Assembly: GCF_029227915.1 (NCBI RefSeq)
Contig: NC_079885.1
Span: forward strand, 22,445,001 to 22,509,000
Direction: 5' to 3'
DNA: 64,000 bases
DNA from: Hydractinia symbiolongicarpus
Taxonomy: Eukaryota > Cnidaria > Hydrozoa > Anthoathecata > Hydractiniidae
Position 1 is the stretch's first letter. Each line of letters opens with the position of its first letter. The notes under the pieces are model-generated. The model saw only the letters and a list, made by a program, of their open reading frames with translations. It did not search any database and had not been told where the DNA came from. The position numbers and the translations under genes were made by a program. Below are positions 54,287-64,000 of this stretch, piece after piece.

Positions 54287-57200
54287 ATGTCTCCACCAAG
54301 AGTTGCACCACTCTCCAGATCACGCCCTTTAAGAGATGGAGGAGAGCCAGTAAATGTTGCAAATAGATACAGAATTTGTAGAAAACTGGGTAGTGGAAGC
54401 TTTGGAACTGTGTTTTTAGTAGCTGATATCAAATATGGAAATGAATTGTGAGTAATTAGATTGCTTGTTGTTGTTGTTGTGTTTTGTAACATTACAGTGT
54501 GTAGTTCAGAAATGTAAAATAAGGGCCAAATGAGAATTTCATCAAGATGGTCACAAATATTATAATCTTATTCCTTTACAACTTGCATAAAATGGGCTAT
54601 AAGTCCCATATTTTGTAGTGAATATATTTAACTCCAGAATAAATTAGGAAATTTGTGATAAATTTCAATTGGGAGAGAGCTGTTTAACGAAAACTGAGAA
54701 CGCTGGATTACACCCTGCTTTAAGTCACAAAAATTATTTAAGCTCTGTTTAGATAGATAGTGGGTTGAGGTTGGGATAGATAAATAAACAAACTGCAATT
54801 TTATTACCATTTTTAATGTTATGTGAATTGGAAACCAAATGTCATTGCATTTTCAGCACTATCAATTGTAATTGTTATCCCCCTTTAGTGAAATTTTCCA
54901 CAGATCATTCAAGTAGTTTTTAGTAAAAAGTTACTTCTTTTTGAAAAAAACACTTGGAGTTCTTTTGCTAGAAAACTGTATCATAATTCTAATAAATGTG
55001 ACAATACTATGACAATTTCATTTTCATTATTGTCAATGAAAAGATTTATATAAAAAGTCCAGTTTTGTCTGCTTAATGTGGCTATTGTTAATTTAGCAGG
55101 TGTTAATAAATCTAATATATGGATATTTCCAGTTTTCTCTGTTAATAATACCAGGATACATTTAATTTTTGCTCAATACCATGCAATGCCACGTTCCACA
55201 TTTTGTGTATGAATATGACAAAAAATAGATATTAAACTATTGATTTAACTACATAATTTTTTCAGAAAAGTGTTAAAAGAAATACCTATTGGTGATATAG
55301 AACCTGACGAAACTATAAGCGCTGTGAATGAAGCGAGATTGCTGTCTAAGGTAGGTACTACATTGAGTATTTTGACCAATGCAATAGCCATATATAAATG
55401 ATTTTATGTTTGCTGTTTTAGTTAGAGCATCCTGGGATTGTCAAGTTTCACGATAGCTTTATGGATGGTGAATACTTTTGCATCATAACAGAATACTGCG
55501 AGGTTAACTTTGTTTTTGCATAGTATAGTTCCTGTTTTTTTAATTTTTTTTTTTTTGGGGGGGGGGCAGGATTCTAAAGTGTATGTATATTTAGTATATT
55601 TGCACTTAAGATCACAATTGTGTGATGTAAAAATATTGAAAGCTAAGTGGTAATAGTGTAAGAGTACCATTACACATAGCAAAATTTTTAATAGCAAATA
55701 GCATACAAAGATAAAGAATAAATAACTCTAGAACAAATACTTGTGCAGGTTTTTTGTACCTGTAAATAGGGAAAGGGGTTAGTAGTAACTCAATTTTTTG
55801 TCAGACTTGCAATCATTGGGTACATAAGACGTGCAGTAGTAATGGTGGAAGGTTAAGAGCTGACATTCAGTTTGTATGCAAGTGTTGCAAAGGTAAGATT
55901 ATAGAGAATGAAGTATTTCCAGCTTTAATGATGTACAACAGTGGCTCGTTGAGAACTTCTGTTACTTAGGTGATATGTTGAGCAGTGAAAGGGGTGTTGG
56001 AAGAAGTGTTACTTGCAGGATAGGTTCTGCTTAGAAAAAATTCAGAGAGTTACTTCCTTTGTTGACTAGCAGAGTTTTGTGAATTGAGGTAAAAGGTATG
56101 TTGTATGAGGCATGTGTAAGAAGTGTTATGTTGTACGGTAGTGAGACATGGGCTGTGAAGCAGGAAGATCTTGACCGTTTAGAAAGGAATGATATGAGAG
56201 TGGTTAGGTGGATGTGTAACGCCAGTCTGAGAGACAGAAAGAGTTCAAATGAGCTAAGAAGCAGGCTATGCATCCGTAGAATTAAAGATGATATCCAGAT
56301 AAGAAGATTGAATTGGCTGGGGAATTTGGAAAGAATAGAGGAGGATAATTGGGTAAGAAAGTAAAGAGACTTGTTAGTCTCTGGGGCAAAACATAGAGGC
56401 AGACTGAGAAAGACTTGTTAGGAGGGTATAAGGACAGACTTGATACAGAGGAAGTTGAGTTTAGATCTAACACAGTCTAGATCAGATTGGAAGAGGGTCA
56501 TTAATATACCTGTCCAACCCATGCTAGCATAGAAAACGGACGTTAAGCCGAGAATGATGATGTACAATTTATAACAGGATTAAGGAAATGAGGAAATAAC
56601 AGTGTAAGGAAAAGAAAGCCATTTTTATAGATATAACCTTCATATTCAGATTTATGAGGAAATGAAAGTATAGCTTTCAACAGTAATGTGATTACATGTT
56701 ACTCACATATGTACAACTAAAGCATGAAGGCACCAGAATTGGAAAGAAATCATCCTAGGAACAAGGGAGAACCTAGTTTAGCATTAACCAACAAGCATTT
56801 GTTCAAAACATGTCACACCCTTAGTAGGCACAAGTCCAATTGCAGAATTGACTTTTTGTTATATTTAGAAACCTTTTGTAATTCTCCAGCTGCTTAACAA
56901 GAAAAATTGTGCTTTTCTTAAATTTTCCATTGGGCAAAGTTAAATACATAATTTAGTTAATTTAGTAATGAAGGGTAAGTAAAACAAATATAGTTCTTGG
57001 CAAGATAAATTATGTGCCCTCTATACTCAATGAGGACTTGTACCCCTTTGTATACATAGTTACCAGCCATTAGTAGTTTTTTTGTGTTGATTTCTCCTGT
57101 TGAATATACTTATGATGAAGGCCAATAGCTTTGGGTAATATAGAAGATAATAAATAAGGTAAAATATCTAAAAGTAGGAAATGTGACTAGTGCATTTTCT

Positions 57201-60200
57201 TTACCAAAGGTGTGATCATTAGTATATTTCCTTCTTCATTTATCCCCACGTAAAAAAATAATATGCTATCATGTAATAAACAACAAGATATTAATGAAAT
57301 AGTCATTTTTAGAATATTTCAAGAAAGCATTAGCATGTTTGGTTCTTAATGCTTAAAATGTTGAGGATATAAAAACTTCCAAGTTGTTAAGATTTGCAGC
57401 CATGTGTTCGTTTTAATGAACGTATACATGGAAAAATTTGTTTTTGCAGAAATTGATCTTAACATGTTTAGTACAAATTGTTCATGAAAAATATACATTT
57501 TCTGTGAAGTCAAAAACAGGCTCAATACTATAATATTTTATCTTTGTCAATTTGATATCATATTAAATGAATTATAACGGAACATCAATAAACGTTAGAA
57601 AAAGCCAAAAATCATTGATCTGTTTACATCCCAGACTAGTTTTTTATACCAATTATTTTTTATAGTTTTATACCAAATGCTAATTTTTTAAGTAAGCTAA
57701 TTTTTTAACACAAGTTTTTATGCAAAAAGCTATGCCCAATCACAGCTATTACACATAATATGACAATGTACAAAAATACTTTCGTGTTTGTTACGTTAAA
57801 GTTTACTCCATGTAATAGGCTCTTTGAACATAATCAGTCCGGTGTCCGGTACAAGTAAAAGTTTGCTGTTAAAGATGAACTTGATTGTGGGATTGTGCTT
57901 AGAAATTTTTGTTGTTGCTATTATATATATTATATATTATATTGGATAGTTAAGTCTTATTAAGTCAGCCACTTTATTTCCAGTTAAAATATGCTACTTT
58001 CAGCAACACAGTTTAAATTTATGCTCCATAGGGTGGTGATTTGGATGATAGGTTGCATTCATGGAAGAAGAATGGAAAGGAGGTTGATACGTCTCTTGTC
58101 ATGACATGGTTTATACAAATGTTGTTGGCCGTACAATATATGCACCAGCGAAGAGTTCTCCATCGAGATTTAAAAACAAGAAATATATTTTTAAAAAATA
58201 ATATGGTAAAGATAGGTAAGTTTTTATTAAAATTTTGTAGTTGTGGAGTTTTTTGGAAATTTGTTTTTTTTTGCTGGTTTTAGTGGAAATAACTTATATT
58301 CCTGAAAATAACTATAGTAAAATGTCAGGATTTTTAGCTAAAAAAATGTTAGAAAATGTCATGAAAATTGAGGTACAGCTTTTGAGTGAACACTGCATTA
58401 TAATTTCTGTAAGATAATTTAGTTATAATAAAGTTTATTTGATTGTAATATACTCTTGGAAAGTTGCAACGATTGTAAAAAACTTCTCAATAATGTTTTT
58501 TCTAATTCCATCTTTTGTTTAGAATTCAAGTTATGGAAACCGTTTACATTTTTTTCATTGACATTTTTGTTTCTGTTAAACCAGATTTCTTCTGTATAAA
58601 ATCCTGGAATTTATTTTTTAAAAATGAATGCCCACCCCAAAATATAACTTTTGTAAGCCTTAGCTTTTGCTTGCTCACTGTTTAAGTGTATTTTCTGTGA
58701 TTCAGGTGATTTTGGCATATCACGCATTCTCATGGGTACGACTGATATTGCAACAACATTCACTGGTACTCCATACTTCATGGCACCTGAAATTTTAAAG
58801 CATGAAGGATATAATTCAAAGTCAGACATTTGGTGAGATTTACTGAATTTGTGTTTGATCGATACTTGTCGAGTGAACTAAAAATTTTGATTCAACCAAA
58901 ATCAGGAAAAGGCATCAATCAGCAAACATTTTGCTAGATTTGTGTTTAAAATTCCAGATTTATTTTTTTTAACATTGAATTGCTTAACCAGTCCTTTACC
59001 AAAAATATGACTAAAGCAATTATTAGATTAGTCTCATAAAAACCGACTAATTTTGAAAAAAAATATGTTCTCTTCTTATACAATCAGCAGTTGACCATCA
59101 AAATTGAAAAATAGCTTGTTAAACCAGCCTTTCTAACAATATTTATTTCACGTCAGTAAAAATTGTCGACTTAGAATGCTATTTCCTTGCTCTACAAGGC
59201 AAACTTGTGCCAAGTCAGCAATTTGTAATTTGTTTTACAATTGCAATCTCCAACGGTTAAATTTTTACAGAAAATAAGAGTAAAAGTTCCGAAAATCCAA
59301 ATTATACTCAATTTAAAAAAAACATGTTAGCAAAACGTTGCTGACATGAAACAGGAATTTTTGTTAACACGTCGGCATTCACCTCACCAAATCGCCAAAG
59401 CTAAGTATTTCAATTTCATGGAGATATTTTATTGAGTATAAAATTTTTAAGCGATGTAATAGAGATTTAAAATTGATCACCTTGAATGTAACACTGGTTT
59501 AACATAACTCGGCGAAATGTTTGGAATTCAGCTTGGGACTATTACGCAAAAAAATTTTTAGCCTAACTGTATTTGACTGTTTAATCGACCTGGGTGTTTA
59601 TTTAAAAATAATTTTTTCCCTGGGCTTTTATTCAGGTATGGGCGTTCATTCTTAACATCGTTTTCAAGTTGAAAACCTATGTATAACAGTTTATTTTTTA
59701 CAATAAATTATAGCATACCAACATCTTCATAAGATGTTTTTTTGTTTAAAGATGAAACGGCTGGGCTGTCTTTTTTTATATCCCCATCTGTCATAATGTC
59801 AAAAGAATTGATTGCATCTTTATTCTCTTTTATTTCCAACACTTTCATTTCATTCAGTCCTGGCATAGAACAGTAAATTTTCCTTAAGCAATGAATAAAT
59901 TTAACTTCGGGACCATCAAGCGCAAGATTGAGAGCACAGGTTTTGAAAGATATTTCAATTATAGTATTCGATATCTGAGACCAAGAGTCTAAAATTCAAT
60001 GAATTGCCATATTACTTGCCATTGTAGATTCATGGATGCCTTCTGCTAGACACTAGCTAAACATCAAGTGTTAACATGATCCCTGAGTGTTTATTCTAAC
60101 ATAGGCGATTATTTAAAAGGGCATTTATTAGCAAAAGTTAGGTTTTATTCTGGGGTGTTTATTCCAGCGTGTATTTGGAAATGGGCGTTATTCTGTAAAA

Positions 60201-63200
60201 TACCACAGTATCATCTTTTTTAAAAGAAATAAGCTAGTTAAAACCTTACTTATTTTTTGAAATAAATTTTGCAGACAAACAAACAATCTTTGAGTCAGTT
60301 TCTACTTATTATTTATGGAAGAAATTGTGGAATATATTACATCTTCCCAAATCTGCAGTGTACTCAAGTACAAATTGAAGCTCATCATTTAATTCTTTAT
60401 TGGAGGTTGGAGATTTCATAACTGCCTACAATAAAAATGTGATTTTCAAATCCTTTTGCACGCTACAGCTGCTGGCAATCCCTGACTACAAAAAACTTTA
60501 ATTGACAATCAACTATTTCCACCACAAAGGCTTACACGCAAATAAGGTTGCAGTTATGAAGATATTCAAAGAATACCTGCAGTTTTAATTTTATGCGTGG
60601 ATGGTCTCTAATGAATTTGCAACCTTTCTTATGGAGTACTATAGACTGCAAAAAGCTAAAACATATTAAGGTATAAATTAAAGTGTGGTAGAGTTTACAC
60701 CTCCAAAAACGTATCAGTGTTACCTAACAAGGCTTTAATAAGAAATAAACAGCAAAAAAATCAATATGTTAGGTCTTGCATGAAACTAAAGTATAAAAAA
60801 ATGAAAGATTGTTAAAAATGTTGAAGATACAAGAAATGGATAATTTTACAGGATAAATTAAGAATGACAGATTTTTAAAATTGTTGTGAAACTGTAGATT
60901 TGAGTCAATTCCTTAAAAATGTGTCTCACAAAGAAAGTTTAACATAAGGTTTTTTTCACAGATTATTTGTACATTTTATCAAGAATACTATAGTGAAAAT
61001 TAATTGATTGTAAAGTAAAAACATTGACTTCATTCTACCTGTCGATGTTCTACCTGGCAGATTTTGGAAAAAATAAAATTTAGCACGTATACTGTTGCTC
61101 ATGTGACTAGACGAAGTGAAATCCAATCTGAGTGGTTTAATGGCCCTTGCTCAAATATGAACTTTTATTTGTTCCTGTACTTTAACTTTGGTCAATAAGT
61201 AAATTTAGCTGGAGAATAAGATTAATCTATGCATTCGCCTTTAGGTCAATTGCAGTTATTTTATATGAGATGTGCACTTTAAAAAGAGCATTCCAAGGAA
61301 ATGTAAGTTGTTTCTTTATTAAAAATTAAAAATATTGAAACAAAAGTGTTCAAGTTTGACTCGCTTATTTTAACTATTTGACGTGTTTATTTTGGTGTTG
61401 AATGAAACAATTATTTTCTACTTAATATAAACAGGAATCAGCCTTAGTGGCTGTTTATATGGAAGCTGGCTGACTTGGCAAACGGGCTGACTCACTTGCC
61501 GGGCTGGCTTTTAACTTGTGTTTATATGAAAGAAAAAAAATTATAATAAAAGCATTAAATAATGTAGAACAAAAGAAATACTTTTGATAACAAAAGATTT
61601 TATTAGTTGAGCATAATATAAATCATCTCGCCTAGGCGGGCTATCCCGATTTGTTACTGTTTATATGGGAAAATGTTAATCCTGCCTACCGGGATCCCGC
61701 CTCTGAGAAACGAGATCTCGGATACCGAGCCAGCCCGTTCGACCGTATTAACAGATAAAGCAAATATATAAGGAAAATGAGGAACACACGAGATCTCAGT
61801 AAACGGGCCAGCTCGCCAACCGGGATCATATGAACAGCGCCTTAGGTGTGCATTTAGCATAAGAGGAAGTAAAAATGGCAGAGAAGCTGTGCGTTTTAAT
61901 TATTAACCTTTTAAATATCATTTATTTAGAGTTTGATGAGTGTAATGTTTAAAATTGTTCAAGGGGATGTTCCCTCGTTACCAAACTCCTTTGGAAGTGA
62001 ACTTCAAGATATATACAAACGGTTGGTTTTGTTGTTTTGCAAACTTTTGTATGAGATGTCTTAATGAGTGAGATTCCGTTTTCTCTTAAAATCTCAGTGA
62101 TGCTAAATTTTCAGCAATTTAGGCCATTACTACAATATCAGTAATTGAAAACATGACTGATGTAGAAGTTATGTTGGGGTGTTTAAACTTAAAATTTTAT
62201 GTAATGATATTTTAAGTTCAAATTTTGTTTCGTTTAGTATGCTTTCCAAGGATCCAGCCTGGCGCTTGTCAGCATCTGACATACTGAAAAATGATTATAT
62301 TCAACAACATTTAAAGGTGACCAGCGTTTAAATTTCTTTAGTCAAGTTACAGATCAAAATATTTGTTGAATTTGAGTGAATCTTAGGATTTATAAACTAT
62401 TTGTGGAAAATTCGACGGGGAATCGTGCATTGTTCCCGCATCGTTATTTCGTGCAGCCTTGTTTGCGATTATGAAACCCCTCGATTTTTAAATAACACAC
62501 CCTTACCTGCTTTCGAAGTTCCATATGCTTTTAAAAACATTAATATTTTTTTATTTGTTTGCCAGTGAATTTCATGTAGATGGACAAACAAGGAAATATT
62601 TGTACTCTCTATCCAGCTGAATTATATGAAATCCTTTAATTCACTATCTTATTTTCAGGGCCTTCACCCATATGACTCTTTATAAGAAATATATAAGAAA
62701 TTTTTATAAGAATTTTTTATAAGAAAAAACATGCCACCTTTTATACGAAAGATAAAACTTTATATTTATTGCAACTTTATATTTATTGAAATATTTGAAT
62801 TCTTTTGATTGATCTTTTAGAGTCTGAAGATAGAGATCGCTAGCAGTTCTCCTTTAAGTCACACTACTGCTCGAAAAGAAGCTGAGGCTATCGCGAAGGT
62901 ACTAAACAAACCTAAAAAACGAAAACTGCATGGAGGGAAAGAGTCCAGTAGACCCTTGACCCCAAAAGAACAGCTGAAATTACGTAAACAGAAAAAAGCG
63001 GACGAAGAAGCGGAAAGATTAAAAAAGGAAATTGTCTCGACATACACGGAAAGTCGAAGGAAGTATTCACGTTTAAAAGACAGGCAATCGAGAGTAGCCA
63101 TTCCATTTCTTTCCAATGAAAATAATGACGATAAAAGTGAAAAGGAAGAACTTCAAAACGAGCCTGAGGAGTCTGTAGACCTTCATAAGGCAAATAATGT

Positions 63201-64000
63201 TATGATATTTCGAAACGATAAATACCTGTCCGATGTTGAGAGCGATAGCTCATTAAGCGTGGTTCATTTGAACGAAGAGGAGACTGAGAACAAAGTTGGT
63301 AATATTCGAAGATACACGCATTGTTTTGGTGAAGACGACACGAAGTTGCCAGAAGATATTGAGAAAGCAAAACTAAAGGAAGAAGAATATGTTCGGCATT
63401 ATACACACTGTTTTGGAGATGACGAAGAAGAGGATGTATTTGTGCAAGGTGGATATTCCCTTTATTTGATTAATTTATTGTTTTGTTAATTTAACCATGA
63501 CCGCTTTATTCACCTTTTTGTTACCCAAATCTGTTGCTTTATAAGCAGTCTAAGGTGGAGCAAACTTATGACTAATGTCAAGCAAATTTTTTACAAGTTC
63601 TTTCCCTGAGTTTGCTTTTAGTATAAATATCTGTATCGTCTTGTCACTCTAATGTTGACAAAAGCCAGAAAAGTAAGTAAAAGTCAATAATATCAAAGGC
63701 ATTTTAATATTTTTCCACTAGTCTGTTGTTTTTATAAAGCAACATTACCTGGCATGGCAAAAAGTTATGAGAAAAAGACTAGGGATTTAAGAACAGTTGA
63801 AAACACAGTGCATGACTTTTTATATAAGCAAATCTTTCAGTTTCCCTTTGTTTTACTAGACTCTTTAGATTTTACAAATGTCAGCACAATACCTGAGGAC
63901 GCTGAGCTAGCGGATACTTACTACACAACATGTGATGACTTCGAAGAAGATGAATCCAGTGAAGAAGGAAGAGGTGAAGATTCAGGTAGCGAAGAGTATG
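54287..64000 (+). CDS. NEK11: NEK11-like NIMA-related kinase (3' end beyond window)
   Basis: A Ser/Thr kinase; NEK11 acts in the DNA-damage G2/M response in vertebrates. Ten exons seen: 54287-54447, 55266-55350, 55422-55502, 58032-58215, 58706-58832, 61245-61302, 61930-62021, 62238-62316, 62821-63448, 63860-64000+, all GT-AG and in phase, about 545 residues to the edge. Kinase landmarks: glycine loop LGSGSFGTV (34-42), VLKEI with Lys58, EYCEGGDLDDRL, HRDLKTRN (153-160), GDFGISR (171-177), GTPYFMAPEI (191-200), SDIWSIAVILYEMCTLKRAF and RLSASDIL. Exon 9 carries the NEK11-type basic coiled coil PKEQLKLRKQKKADEEAERL and then acidic repeats (YTHCFGEDD, YTHCFGDDE). Exon 10 has IPEDAELADTYY. The ATG at 54287 is used because the two just upstream (54277, 54280) are out of frame; they could act as short upstream ORF starts. 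Intron 3 holds a LINE, intron 5 a pogo-like relic, intron 6 a MITE. Confidence 0.92.
55768..56565 (+). mobile_element. 5'-truncated LINE copy in NEK11 intron 3
   Basis: Matches 30110-31105 of the first LINE: GGTTAGTAGTAACTCAATTTTTTG (zinc finger region), TTCTGTTACTTAGGTGATATG, GAAGCAGGAAGATCTTGACCG, and the CATGCTAGCAT 3' end with GAATGATGATG. It lacks the captured ZFAND2 piece and the 137-bp duplication, so it shows the ancestral arrangement. It has stops and indels. Confidence 0.93.
59580..60215 (-). mobile_element. pogo/Tigger-like DNA transposon relic (intron 5 of NEK11)
   Basis: GGGTGTTTATT / GGGCGTTCATT / GGGCGTTATTCTG motifs cluster at both ends (59590-59650, 60100-60200). Between them the minus strand reads SFKTCALNLALDGPEVKF, resembling the SFKKCGISNALDG segment near the end of pogo/Tigger transposases. 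Fragmentary, and identified from memory of the family. Confidence 0.5.
61437..61855. mobile_element. GC-richer MITE with CTGTTTATATG ends (intron 6 of NEK11)
   Basis: Imperfect terminal inverted repeats: TTAGTGGCTGTTTATATGG on the left, and TAAGGCGCTGTTCATATGAT as the complement of the right end. The interior is rich in GGGCTGGC, CGGGATC and GAGATCTCG motifs, unlike the surrounding DNA. No coding. I recall similar repeats from cnidarian genomes. Confidence 0.7.

Overview
This is an AT-rich eukaryotic (metazoan) nuclear window. Genes are split by GT-AG introns, intergenic DNA is dense in old mobile elements, and there are no bacterial-style operons. The proteins are conserved animal ones. Several repeats (short hairpin elements with CAACCTCG ends, a GC-rich element with CTGTTTATATG ends, RTE-like LINEs with a (GATGAT)n tail, a Penelope-like element) resemble those I remember from cnidarians and other early-branching marine animals. 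My best guess is a cnidarian, but the sequence does not prove it.

Layout. 1-8.6 kb: a broken Ty3/gypsy-type LTR retrotransposon on the minus strand, carrying an unusual array of 20 hairpin units (about 5.26-5.94 kb) and a nested inverted-repeat element in one LTR. 8.6-11.8 kb: dispersed repeats. 11.8-13.1 kb: EDC3 (mRNA decapping activator), + strand, uninterrupted coding region. 17.5-19.9 kb: a secreted endonuclease/exonuclease/phosphatase-fold enzyme, + strand, two exons. 20.9-28.6 kb: PIGT (GPI transamidase subunit), - strand, 13 exons. 29.4-31.1 kb: a LINE reverse transcriptase relic that has captured a piece of the neighbouring ZFAND2 gene. 32.8-34.9 kb: a ZFAND2A/AIRAP-like AN1 zinc-finger gene, + strand, five exons, with a perfect heat-shock element upstream and a Penelope-like element in intron 1. 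35.7-43.7 kb: LSM14/RAP55, - strand, seven exons, stop codon split by the last intron. 45.5-46.2 kb: an unidentified intronless coiled-coil protein, + strand. 48.2-49.5 kb: DCTN6 (dynactin p27), - strand, two exons. 54.3 kb to the window end: NEK11-like kinase, + strand, ten exons seen, running off the edge.

Functional reading. EDC3 and LSM14 are both LSm-FDF proteins of the cytoplasmic decapping/P-body machinery and lie about 22 kb apart. ZFAND2 is a proteotoxic-stress gene, and the HSF-type element upstream fits that role. The other genes (GPI anchoring, dynactin, NEK kinase, secreted nuclease) have no obvious shared pathway, so I read this as an ordinary animal gene neighbourhood. Exon coordinates were worked out by hand from splice consensus, reading phase and remembered family sequences. 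They are phase-consistent but not checked against transcripts.
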